Source: Gammaproteobacteria bacterium
GTDB lineage: Bacteria > Pseudomonadota > Gammaproteobacteria > DSM-26407
Length of the DNA stretch: 9,386 nucleotides
Direction: 5' to 3'
NCBI GenBank assembly: GCA_028694565.1
Contig: JAQVKR010000068.1
Location: forward strand, 1-9,386
The notes beneath the pieces were generated by a model. It saw only the letters and a program-made list of their open reading frames with translations, searched no databases and was not told the DNA's origin. Below are positions 1-6,144 of the stretch, piece after piece (the stretch's first letter is position 1; every line of letters starts with the position of its first letter). Made by a program: the position numbers and the translations under genes.

Positions 1-57
1 TCAAATGTTTCATCAGCTTTCCAACCAAGTTCATTTTCTAGTTTGGTAGCATCTAGA
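1..57 (-). pseudogene. Partial RfbB-like (dTDP-glucose 4,6-dehydratase) C-terminal fragment
   Basis: Read on the minus strand from base 56 down to base 1, the sequence encodes LDATKLENELGWKADETF followed by an incomplete Asp/Glu codon. This closely resembles the conserved C-terminal stretch of dTDP-glucose 4,6-dehydratases (an I-D-A-x-K-x-x-x-E-L-G-W-x-P/A-x-E-T-F-E pattern), enzymes of nucleotide-sugar synthesis for surface polysaccharide. Upstream of base 57 the resemblance stops: the next codon is Pro and the DNA becomes very GC-rich. The fragment has 21 G or C in 57 bases against roughly 70 percent in the rest of the window, and AT-rich codons (AAA, GAA, AAT, ACA, TTT). It is cut by the window edge and lacks the rest of the gene. 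Either it is a foreign piece joined here or an assembly or cloning chimera. The family call rests on 18 residues recognised by eye. Confidence 0.55.
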
Positions 58-118
58 GGGGCGCGCCGCAAAGCAGCAGGCCGAGTCCGATCACCCTGTA
101 GAGTTCCTTGTGCGTCAT
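53..118 (-). pseudogene. Truncated 5' end of a gene with a signal peptide or membrane segment
   Basis: A minus-strand ATG at 118-116 is preceded by an AGAGG ribosome binding site about 8 bases upstream. It opens a frame reading MTHKELYRVIGLGLLLCGA, then Pro-Leu and a TAG stop at 55-53 inside the AT-rich foreign segment. The charged start followed by a short hydrophobic run (residues 9-19) looks like the beginning of a signal peptide, lipoprotein signal or transmembrane helix. The last two codons and the stop lie at or beyond the composition break near base 57, so the natural gene probably continued and has been cut off by the junction. It is divergent from ompR. No family can be named. Confidence 0.4.
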
Positions 119-196
119 TGCCGTTACCTCTTCCACGTTGACTGGCCGGGGCCCCACCACGGGACCCCATCCGCACCGTCAGGCTAGGAGATGGCG

Positions 197-254
197 GTTT
201 CCCGGGTGTTTCCCGGATGCGGCAAAGTGTTTCAAGCTGTTTCATTGGGTTTTC
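197..254 (+). promoter_or_regulatory. Helically phased GTTTC repeats, candidate OmpR-binding array upstream of ompR
   Basis: GTTTC occurs at 197-201, 208-212, 229-233 and 239-243, and GTTTTC at 249-254. The start-to-start steps are 11, 21, 10 and 10 bases, so all copies face the same side of the helix. OmpR dimers bind tandem direct half-sites about 10 bp apart, and GTTTC/GAAAC is part of the known E. coli half-site pattern. Lying 40 to 100 bases before ompR, this array suggests autoregulation. No convincing -35/-10 pair was found nearby. The rest of the intergenic stretch 119-295 shows nothing else I can name. Confidence 0.5.
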
Positions 255-295
255 CGGGCAACCCCCACCCCGGCGCCATCTGATACGCTTTGGCC

Positions 296-1021
296 ATGAA
301 AACGGACTCGCCCCATGTGCTCGTGGTTGACGACGACGCCGGGCTGCGCGGCCTGCTGCAACGCTACCTGGGCGGGAACGGGCTGCAGGTCCGCTGCGCG
401 GCGGACGCGGTGGAGATGGATCGCATGCTCGCCGGGGCGCACCCGGATCTCATCGTCCTGGACCTGATGCTGCCCGGCGAGGACGGCCTCAGCATCGCCC
501 GGCGCCTGCGGGGAGCCACCCGCATTCCCATCATCATGCTCTCGGCGCGGGGAGAGGAGCTGGACCGGATCGTGGGCCTGGAGGTGGGCGCCGACGACTA
601 TCTGCCCAAGCCGTTCAATCCCCGCGAACTGCTGGCCCGGATTCGCGCGGTCCTGCGCCGCAACGGACCCGCGGGGGAATCCGCCGGGCCCTCCCGGCCG
701 GGCGTGTTCCACTTTGGCGAATTCCGCTTCGATCCGGGCAGCCGGCAGCTCACCCGCTCGCAGGAGCGCATCGCGCTGACCAGCGGCGAGCTGGGACTGC
801 TGGAGGCGTTCGTGCAGCATCCCAACCGGGTCCTGACCCGGGACATGCTGGTGGACCTCATCAAGGGCTTCGATCGCTCCCCCTTCGACCGCAGCATCGA
901 TGTGCGCGTCACCCGGTTGCGGCGCAAGCTCGAACGGGATCCCGCCAACCCGGCGTTCATCCGCACGGTCTGGGGCAAGGGTTACATGTTCACGCCCCAG
1001 GGGGAGCCCCTGGCCCGGTGA
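296..1021 (+). CDS. ompR: OmpR-family two-component response regulator
   Basis: This 241-aa DNA-binding response regulator acts in the cytoplasm as partner of the downstream EnvZ-like kinase. The receiver domain spans about residues 5-120: the acidic cluster D12-D13-D14, phospho-acceptor D56 (in IVLDLMLPGEDG), S83 and K105 (in DYLPKPFNPRELLARIRAVLRR). The winged-helix trans_reg_C domain covers about 140-235, with LTSGE, RSIDV and TVWGKGYMF motifs. Wording of the receiver and linker-proximal motifs is nearly that of E. coli OmpR (239 aa), so orthology is likely. The ATG at 296 fits the family N-terminus; a TTG at 290 would add two residues. No clear Shine-Dalgarno sequence precedes it, which is odd and leaves leaderless or weak initiation possible. 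The stop overlaps the GTG of the kinase gene. In enteric bacteria OmpR controls porins and osmotic responses; the regulon here is unknown. Confidence 0.95.
   Translation: MKTDSPHVLVVDDDAGLRGLLQRYLGGNGLQVRCAADAVEMDRMLAGAHPDLIVLDLMLPGEDGLSIARRLRGATRIPIIMLSARGEELDRIVGLEVGADDYLPKPFNPRELLARIRAVLRRNGPAGESAGPSRPGVFHFGEFRFDPGSRQLTRSQERIALTSGELGLLEAFVQHPNRVLTRDMLVDLIKGFDRSPFDRSIDVRVTRLRRKLERDPANPAFIRTVWGKGYMFTPQGEPLAR
997..1013 (+). promoter_or_regulatory. Hairpin over the envZ ribosome binding site
   Basis: CCAGGGG (997-1003) and CCCCTGG (1007-1013) form a perfect 7-bp stem with loop GAG, ending 4 bases before the GTG start of envZ at 1018. The purine run that would serve as its Shine-Dalgarno site lies within the stem and loop. 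The hairpin is in the last ompR codons, so ribosomes finishing ompR would open it, giving translational coupling and a lower kinase level. The structure is seen; its role is inferred. Confidence 0.4.
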
Positions 1022-2334
1022 GCCTGCCCCTGCCGAGCACCCTGTTCGCGCGCACCGGCCTGAGCGTCGGCGCGGCCCTGCTGCTGTTCGCCCTGCTGAG
1101 CGCCGCCACCGGCTACCAATACCTGATCCGGCCGGTGGCCAAGCGGGCCGCGGACGATCTCGCCGCCCTGCTGGTGCTCTCTTCGCAGACCTGGGTCGAA
1201 TTGCCGCCCGCCACCCGCCCCGACTACGAACGGGAGCTCGAGCGGCGCCACCACCTGCGCATCCGCCCCGCCGATTCCGCACTCGCCGGCGCCGACACCT
1301 CGCAGCCCTACCTGGGCCAGCTCCGGCAGGCGCTGGAGCACCGGCTGGGCTTCGGCGCGCCGATAGGCGCCGATCCCGCGGTCCCGGGCTGGTACTGGGT
1401 GGACATTCCCATGGGAAGCCGGACGCTGCAGGTCGGTTTTCCCGATGACAGGCTCGGCGAACGCCTGCCACTGACCCTGCTCATCGTCATCGCGGGGGGC
1501 GCCGTCATCCTGCTGCTGACCACGCTGACGATGGTCAGGCATCTGATCCGGCCCCTGGAGCGGCTGGAGTCCGCCACCCGCCAGGTGGGCCGCGGCCGGA
1601 CAGTCCCGCCCCTGCCGGTCGGCGGGCCGCGCGAGCTGGCCAACCTCACCCACTCCTTCAACCGGATGCAGGGCGAGATCCGCGACCTTCTCGCCAGCCG
1701 CACGACCCTGCTGGCGGGGATCTCCCACGACCTGCGCACCCCGCTGGCGCGGATGGAGGTGGCGATCGAGCTGCTCCACGATCCCGACCCCGGCCTGGCG
1801 GCCGGCCTGCGCGGCGACATCGCGGAGATGGACCGGCTCATCGCCGCGGCGCTCGAACTGGCCCGCGGCAGCAGGCTGGAACCGCCACAGCGCATGGAGC
1901 TGAACGACCGGCTGGGCGCGTTGGTGGGGGAGTACCGGAATGAGCGGCTGCGGCTGCTGCCGGGCCCGCCCTGCCGCCTGGAGCTGCCCGCCCAGGCGTT
2001 TCGCCGGGTCGTGGGCAACCTGCTGGACAACGCCCTGCGCTACAGCGGCGGGCAGCCCGTGACCATCGCCTGCGGCTGCGGTGGCGGGCAGGCCCTGGTG
2101 CGCATCATCGACCGCGGTCCGGGCGTTCCGGCCGGGCAGCGCGAAGCCGTGTTCAGGCCCTTTCACCGGCTCGAGAACTCCCGCAGCCGCGACACCGGCG
2201 GCAGCGGACTGGGGCTCGCCATCGTCCGCCAGCTGTGCGAGCTCTACGGCTGGAAAATCGAGCTCATCGAGCCGGAGCACCAGGGACTGGAGGTCCGGCT
2301 CCGGATACCGCTCCCGGCCGAAGCGGCACCATGA
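1018..2334 (+). CDS. envZ: EnvZ-like sensor histidine kinase
   Basis: This 438-aa inner-membrane sensor kinase begins with GTG overlapping the ompR stop (GTGA), so the two are co-transcribed and translationally coupled. Order of parts: cytoplasmic N-tail, TM1 about residues 15-32, a periplasmic sensor region of about 120 residues, TM2 about 152-172, HAMP about 173-226, DHp domain with H-box GISHDLRTPLARM (phospho-acceptor H237), and the HATPase domain with N-box NLLDNALRY (334-342), G1 box DRGPGV (365-370) and G2 box GGSGLGL (394-400). Length is near that of E. coli EnvZ (450 aa), and the HAMP and H-box sequences closely follow it. The periplasmic segment is not obviously EnvZ-like. All catalytic motifs are intact, so it should autophosphorylate and phosphorylate OmpR at D56. 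Confidence 0.94.
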   Translation: MSLPLPSTLFARTGLSVGAALLLFALLSAATGYQYLIRPVAKRAADDLAALLVLSSQTWVELPPATRPDYERELERRHHLRIRPADSALAGADTSQPYLGQLRQALEHRLGFGAPIGADPAVPGWYWVDIPMGSRTLQVGFPDDRLGERLPLTLLIVIAGGAVILLLTTLTMVRHLIRPLERLESATRQVGRGRTVPPLPVGGPRELANLTHSFNRMQGEIRDLLASRTTLLAGISHDLRTPLARMEVAIELLHDPDPGLAAGLRGDIAEMDRLIAAALELARGSRLEPPQRMELNDRLGALVGEYRNERLRLLPGPPCRLELPAQAFRRVVGNLLDNALRYSGGQPVTIACGCGGGQALVRIIDRGPGVPAGQREAVFRPFHRLENSRSRDTGGSGLGLAIVRQLCELYGWKIELIEPEHQGLEVRLRIPLPAEAAP

Positions 2335-2409
2335 GGACCACGGGGGAAAGGCGGCGCGGCCCGGACCCGGAACAGGCCGCGGCTGGACTCTGCCGCCGCG
2401 CCGGCGCCC

Positions 2410-3258
2410 TCAGGAACCGTGGCCGCCGTCGGCCAGACCGATCAGCCGCCGGGCCTGGGCGGGCGTGGCGATCGGCCGCTCCAGCTCGCCGCTGATGCGC
2501 ACCACCCGCTCCACCAGCGCCACGTTCGAGGCCGGCTCGCGCTTGCCGGCATCCAGGAACAGGTTGTCCTCCAGCCCCACGCGCACATGCCCCCCCATCA
2601 CGATGGCCGCGGTATTGATGGGGAGCTGGTAGCGTCCGATGCCGGCGGCCGCCCAGGTCCAGTCCGCCGGCACGTCGCGGACCAGGTGGGCGAGATCGGC
2701 CACCCGGCCGGCCATGGCGCCCAGCGAGCCGAGCAGGAAGTTCACGTAGCAGGGGGCGCGCAGCAGCCCCTTGCGCAACAGGTAGAAGGCGTAGTTGAGC
2801 ATCCCCGGCTCGAACACCTCCAGCTCGGGGCGGATGCCCCGCTCGACCATGCAGCGGGCCAGCCCCTGGATGGTCTCCGGGTCGTTGCAGGAGGCGGTGC
2901 GGGGGAAGTTGAGGGATCCCAGCGTGAGCGAAGCCATGTCGGGCCGGGCCTCGCCCTCCAGCTCGAGGACCGCCGCGCGGCACTCCAGCGACGGCACCGA
3001 GCGGCCGCTGGTGGTCGCCACCAGGATCACGTCCGGGTGATGGCGCCGGATGGCGCTGAAGATGCGGGCATAGGGCTCCGGGCGCCAGGTATGGACGCCC
3101 CCCGCGTCGCGGGCGTGGACATGGAGCATGCTCGCCCCGGCTTCCGCCACCCGGCAGGCGTCCTCGACGATCTCCTCCACCGAGACCGGCACGTGGGGAT
3201 TCACCGACTTGGTGGGGACGATGCCGGTCAGGCAGCAGTTGATGACGAGCGGCGGCAT
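2410..3258 (-). CDS. BKACE family (DUF849) beta-keto acid cleavage enzyme
   Basis: This is a 282-aa (beta/alpha)8 enzyme of the 3-keto-5-aminohexanoate cleavage family. These zinc enzymes condense a beta-keto acid with acetyl-CoA, giving acetoacetate and a new CoA ester. The metal site is visible: HVHARD with H46 and H48, and GGHVRVGLEDN with R226, E230 and D231. Counted from the ATG at 3258 these match the residue numbers I recall for Cloacimonas Kce, supporting this start, although the only purine-rich site (GAGGGA) sits almost against the ATG. A GTG at 3315, four bases after the acetyltransferase stop, would add 19 residues and is the alternative. The residue at position 14 is Val, where I recall a Glu contacting the amino-substrate in Kce, so the substrate is probably not 3-keto-5-aminohexanoate. 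It is the last gene of the leader-GNAT-BKACE unit and converges on envZ. Confidence 0.92.
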   Translation of the reverse strand: MPPLVINCCLTGIVPTKSVNPHVPVSVEEIVEDACRVAEAGASMLHVHARDAGGVHTWRPEPYARIFSAIRRHHPDVILVATTSGRSVPSLECRAAVLELEGEARPDMASLTLGSLNFPRTASCNDPETIQGLARCMVERGIRPELEVFEPGMLNYAFYLLRKGLLRAPCYVNFLLGSLGAMAGRVADLAHLVRDVPADWTWAAAGIGRYQLPINTAAIVMGGHVRVGLEDNLFLDAGKREPASNVALVERVVRISGELERPIATPAQARRLIGLADGGHGS

Positions 3259-3319
3259 TCCCTCGCCGCCGTAGAGGGCGTTGGTGGACTCGAGCGTCCC
3301 GTGGTAGCCGATCACGCGC

Positions 3320-3808
3320 TCAGCCACCGTTCCGCAGCGGGCGCCAGTCCCGGAGGTTGGTGCGCAGGGTGGTCCAGTGGTCCACCCCGGGCAGTCCGAA
3401 TTCGTGCTCCTTGGCCAGGGTGCCCACTTCCCGGTAGCCGAAGTGCTTCTTGTACCAGGCGATGGTCTCGGGCCGGTCGGCGTTGGTGGTGAGCCACTCG
3501 ACGCCCTGCTCCAGCAGCGCCTCCATGCGCCGGACCTGCAGCGCATGGCCGATGCCGGTCCCCTTGCAGTCGGGATGCACCGCCATCAGGGTGGTCTTGC
3601 CCTCGCCGGGCGAGAGCACCTTGTAGCCGGACATGCCCAGCACGCGGCCATCGCCGTCCTCGGCGACGAAGCAGCAGCGCCAGTCCAGCTCCGGCATCTC
3701 CGCGGAGGGAATGTAGTGCATGTTGACGAGCTCGAGCACCGCGAGCATCGCCGGCATGTCCCCCGCCCGGGCCGGCCGGATGCGGATCTCCGCGGGCAGG
3801 GACCTCAT
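3320..3808 (-). CDS. GNAT family N-acetyltransferase
   Basis: This 162-aa single-domain cytoplasmic acetyltransferase should move an acetyl group from acetyl-CoA to an amine, possibly a small molecule. The acetyl-CoA motif A is clear: beta-4 LMAVHPDC then KGTGIGHAL at about residues 75-90. A C-terminal part with WYKKHFGYREVG is typical of motif B in GNATs. The ATG at 3808 is chosen because GGCGGA lies 6 bases upstream and the fold starts immediately after; a TTG at 3814 is in frame but less likely. The ATG overlaps the stop of a 27-codon upstream ORF (ATGA). The BKACE gene follows downstream on the same strand after a short gap, so they probably share a pathway. The substrate cannot be told from sequence. 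Confidence 0.9.
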   Translation of the reverse strand: MRSLPAEIRIRPARAGDMPAMLAVLELVNMHYIPSAEMPELDWRCCFVAEDGDGRVLGMSGYKVLSPGEGKTTLMAVHPDCKGTGIGHALQVRRMEALLEQGVEWLTTNADRPETIAWYKKHFGYREVGTLAKEHEFGLPGVDHWTTLRTNLRDWRPLRNGG

Positions 3809-3888
3809 GGGCAATCCGCCCCGTCCGGACCCGCGCCGCCATGGCCGGTGGCGGGCGCGTGACTGGGGCGCGAGGACCTGTTCGCCAT
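3805..3888 (-). CDS. Short leader ORF (27 codons) coupled to the GNAT gene
   Basis: An ATG at 3888-3886 has the strongest ribosome binding site of this block, AGGAGAGG, ending about 4 bases before it. It opens a 27-codon frame starting MANRSSRPSH, rich in Gly, Ala, Pro and Ser and ending ...DGADCP. Its TGA at 3807-3805 overlaps the ATG of the acetyltransferase as ATGA, the classic arrangement for translational coupling. There is no signal peptide, membrane helix or run of one regulatory amino acid that would mark a classical attenuator. It may simply deliver ribosomes to the GNAT start. A one-base sequencing error fusing this frame to the GNAT is possible, since the GNAT frame is also open upstream, but the acetyltransferase fold does not need extra residues. 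Confidence 0.45.
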   Translation of the reverse strand: MANRSSRPSHAPATGHGGAGPDGADCP

Positions 3889-3920
3889 GACACCTCTCCT
3901 GGTCGTTCAGGCCCCTGGGA

Positions 3921-3961
3921 CCGTCCCGAGGCCGGCCCCATATTATGCGGAATCGGGACGG
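3921..3961. repeat. Perfect 9-bp inverted repeat flanking a -10 element
   Basis: CCGTCCCGA (3921-3929) and TCGGGACGG (3953-3961) are exact reverse complements, separated by 23 bases that contain the CATAAT -10 candidate. Arm centres are 32 bp apart, about three helical turns. It may be an operator for the GNAT-BKACE promoter. It could also fold at the 3' end of the cytochrome transcript, but no T-run follows on the minus strand, so it is not a standard intrinsic terminator. Confidence 0.45.
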
Positions 3962-3970
3962 GCGTGACTA
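3942..3970 (-). promoter_or_regulatory. Candidate sigma-70 promoter for the leader-GNAT-BKACE unit
   Basis: On the minus strand, TAGTCA (3970-3965, four of six to TTGACA) is followed after 17 bases by CATAAT (3947-3942, five of six to TATAAT). Transcription would begin near 3935, about 45 bases before the leader ATG. The -35 overlaps the last codons of the cytochrome gene. The AT-rich patch stands out in GC-rich surroundings. Confidence 0.45.
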
Positions 3971-4648
3971 CTTGAGGTTGGCCAGGTAGGCGGCCACCGC
4001 CGCCATGTCCGCATCGCTGAGGCGCACCGCCACGGCGCTCATCCACGGGTTGGCGCGCCGACCGGTCTTGTCGCGGAACTCCTGGAGCATCTTCACCACG
4101 TAGGTGGGATGCTGCCCGGCCAGCCGGGCATAGCCCGCCTCGCCCTTGGCGTCGTGTCCGTGGCACTGGGCGCACTGCTCGGTGAAGATCTGCTGGCCCG
4201 CGACCGCCTTCTCCGCATCCCCGCCCGCGGGGCGCATCTCCAGGGTCGAGTAGTAGATGGCCAGGTTCACCTTCTCCTCGTCGGTGAAGCTCTTGGCCAG
4301 TTCCGCCATGACGAAATCCTTGCGCCGTCCATCACCGAAGCGGTCGAACTGATCCAGGAGATAGGTCGGATTCTGCCCGGCGAGATTGGGAATGTACTCA
4401 CGGGTGCTGTTGCCATCCTCCCCGTGGCAGTAACCGCAGAACACGGTGCGCTCCTGCGCCGCCGCGACGGCCTGCCGGAACCCGTTCTCATCGGTCGCGT
4501 AGCGTTCGATGCGGGCCTGCATCTCCTGCCGCAACGCCAGCTCCTCCTGGGCCACCGTCTGCAGATCCGGTGGCACCACCCCGCCCTGCTGTGCCAGCGC
4601 GGCACTCATGCACAGGGACAGGGCCGTACCCAGTAACAGCTTGTTCAT
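3968..4648 (-). CDS. Diheme cytochrome c4-like protein
   Basis: This 226-aa periplasmic electron carrier has two c-type heme sites, CGYCH (71-75) and CAQCH (159-163). Each lies in a cytochrome c4-type domain, and Met114 and Met203 are likely distal ligands. The N-terminus MNKLLLGTALSLCMSAALA is a Sec signal peptide with probable cleavage after Ala19. About 50 residues of charged helical sequence sit between signal and first heme domain, longer than in classical cytochrome c4 (about 190 mature residues). The ATG at 4648 is supported by GAGGGG 6 bases upstream. Proteins of this type carry electrons to terminal oxidases or denitrification enzymes. It follows the reductase gene on the same strand after 138 bases and probably has its own promoter; a functional link to its neighbours is not shown. 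Confidence 0.93.
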   Translation of the reverse strand: MNKLLLGTALSLCMSAALAQQGGVVPPDLQTVAQEELALRQEMQARIERYATDENGFRQAVAAAQERTVFCGYCHGEDGNSTREYIPNLAGQNPTYLLDQFDRFGDGRRKDFVMAELAKSFTDEEKVNLAIYYSTLEMRPAGGDAEKAVAGQQIFTEQCAQCHGHDAKGEAGYARLAGQHPTYVVKMLQEFRDKTGRRANPWMSAVAVRLSDADMAAVAAYLANLK

Positions 4649-4680
4649 CCAGTACCCCTCAGGTCCGCATTGACAAGAGT

Positions 4681-4710
4681 CGCGCACCCCGGCACCCGTC
4701 CCGGTGCGCG
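4681..4710 (-). repeat. 8-bp stem hairpin in the cytochrome leader
   Basis: CGCGCACC (4681-4688) and GGTGCGCG (4703-4710) form a perfect 8-bp stem with a 14-base loop, 33 bases upstream of the cytochrome ATG. It lies downstream of TATAAG (4731-4726, minus strand), a possible -10 with no matching -35. A TTGAT half-site overlaps this -10; a full FNR/Anr site (TTGAT-N4-ATCAA) is not present. The hairpin may affect mRNA stability or be the reductase terminator, though it lacks a following T-run. Confidence 0.3.
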
Positions 4711-4786
4711 GGGCGTACAGCACCTCTTATATCAAATACCACGGCACCCGCAGTGCGCCGGTTTGCAATTCCGTGAACGGATCCCG

Positions 4787-6121
4787 TCACCCGGTCCGGT
4801 CCGCGGTCCCTTCGCGGCCGAGAAGGGCCAGCATCTCCTCCACGCGGGTGTACTTCTCCCGCGGCCTGCCCGCTTCCGCGCGGCCGGATTCCGCCGCGTT
4901 GATTGCCTGCCAGTCGGCGAAGGAGACCGGCTCCGCTCCCCGCTCCGCCAGCAGCCGCTCGAGCGCCCGCCGCCCCGGCCGGCCACCCGCGGGCTGCCCG
5001 GACAGGTCCTCCAGCACCAGCTCCGCCACGCCCAGGGCGTCGGTGCGGTTCGCCGGAATGACCCCCTGCGGGCCGCGCCGGCACCAGCCGGTGGCATAGA
5101 CCCCGGGCTCCACCCGCCCCCCGGCGCTGACCACCCGCCCCTGCCGCTCGTCGAACGGCAGCCCGGGAATCGCCGCGCTCCGGTAGCCGATGGCCGTGAT
5201 CACCGTGGACACGGGCAGATCGAAGGTCTCCCCGGTGGGTTCGGCCCGCCCGTCCTCCAGCCGGGTATGCTCCAGCCGCAGCCCCTCGACCCGTTCCGCG
5301 CCGAGCACGCTCACCGGCGCGGCCTGGAACAGCAGGTGAATCCGCAGCGGTTTCGCCTCCGGCCGGTTGGCCGCGAACCCGCGCAGCAGCTCCAGATTCT
5401 GCTCCTTGATCTTCCGCTCCCTCGGATCCAGCCCCTCGGCGACGGCCGGAATCCGGGCGGAATCCACCAGGGGCACCGCACGCCCGAGGGCGCCCAGCTC
5501 GGCCAGGGACTCGGGCGTGAAGGTGGCCTCCAGCGGGCCGCGCCGGCCGATGAGGTAGATGTCGGTCAGGCGGGCGGAGGAGAGCGCCGCCCGGGCGTGG
5601 GCGCAGAGATCGGAGCTCGCCAGCTCCGCCTCGCTCTTGGCCAGGATGCGCACCAGGTCCAGCGCCACGTTGCCGTTGCCGATGATGGCCACCGCGCCGC
5701 CGGGCAGCTCCGGGGCGAGATCGCGGAAATCGGGCAGCCCGTTGTACCAGCCCACGAAGGCGCCGGAGCCGTACACCCCGGGCAGCGCCTCGCCCGGAAT
5801 CCCGAGCCGGCGATCCTGCAGCGCGCCGGTGGCGAACACCACCGCCTCGTAGGCCTGCCTGAGCTCCGCGCAGCTCACATCCCGCCCCACCTCCACATTG
5901 CCGTGGAAGCGGACGTTGTCCCGCTGCAGGGTCCGCTCGAACTGGCGCACGATGTTCTTGGTGCCCTGGTGATCGGGGGCGACGCCGCCGCGAACCAGGC
6001 CGAAGGGCGTCGGCAGGCGCTCGATGACGTCCACCTGGGCGCCGGCCAGCTTCTTGGCCAGGACCTCCGCCAGGTACAGGCCCGCGGGCCCCGCGCCGAC
6101 CACCGCCACCGACCTGGGCAT
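4787..6121 (-). CDS. Adrenodoxin-type ferredoxin-NADP+ reductase (FprA-like)
   Basis: This 444-aa cytoplasmic flavoenzyme passes electrons between NADPH and a ferredoxin. The FAD-binding GxGxxG motif GAGPAG is at 9-14, followed by the family signature PFGLVRGGVAPDH (39-51). The NADP-binding GNGNVALD lies at 148-155 and GRRGPLEATF at 192-201, whose arginines bind the NADPH 2'-phosphate. The C-terminal FAD contact region is ATGWCRRGPQGVIPANRTDA (343-362). Length fits the family (M. tuberculosis FprA about 456 aa). The ATG at 6121 follows GGAGGGG with 7-base spacing. An in-frame ATG at 6148, overlapping the paaX stop as ATGA, would add nine residues and is less likely. It is directly downstream of paaX, so the two are probably one transcript, which suggests it serves an oxygenase controlled by PaaX. 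No ferredoxin gene is in the window. Confidence 0.93.
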   Translation of the reverse strand: MPRSVAVVGAGPAGLYLAEVLAKKLAGAQVDVIERLPTPFGLVRGGVAPDHQGTKNIVRQFERTLQRDNVRFHGNVEVGRDVSCAELRQAYEAVVFATGALQDRRLGIPGEALPGVYGSGAFVGWYNGLPDFRDLAPELPGGAVAIIGNGNVALDLVRILAKSEAELASSDLCAHARAALSSARLTDIYLIGRRGPLEATFTPESLAELGALGRAVPLVDSARIPAVAEGLDPRERKIKEQNLELLRGFAANRPEAKPLRIHLLFQAAPVSVLGAERVEGLRLEHTRLEDGRAEPTGETFDLPVSTVITAIGYRSAAIPGLPFDERQGRVVSAGGRVEPGVYATGWCRRGPQGVIPANRTDALGVAELVLEDLSGQPAGGRPGRRALERLLAERGAEPVSFADWQAINAAESGRAEAGRPREKYTRVEEMLALLGREGTADRTG

Positions 6122-6144
6122 GGAATCCCCTCCTTCGCGCCCGT

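Noticed and set aside
60..67. GGCGCGCC rare-cutter site as proof of a cloning junction
   Set aside because: The same octamer occurs naturally at about 7256-7263 in this GC-rich DNA, so it is not evidence of cloning by itself.
282..295. TACGCT just before the ompR ATG as a -10 that would give a leaderless mRNA
   Set aside because: Only three of six bases match and no -35 is present; it could not be supported beyond the lack of a ribosome binding site.
242..1471. Long minus-strand open frames opposite ompR and envZ
   Set aside because: They are Arg/Pro/Ala/Gly-rich frames typical of the antisense of high-GC genes, with no recognisable domain.
2352..2403. 9-bp inverted repeat CGGCGCGGC / GCCGCGCCG between the convergent envZ and BKACE genes, possible bidirectional terminator
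   Set aside because: The loop is 34 bases long, there is no T-run on either side, and such GC-only matches are expected by chance in this composition.
3259..3315. 19-residue N-terminal extension of the BKACE from GTG 3315
   Set aside because: The family starts just before the first beta strand at the ATG, and zinc-ligand numbering fits the shorter form; kept only as an alternative.
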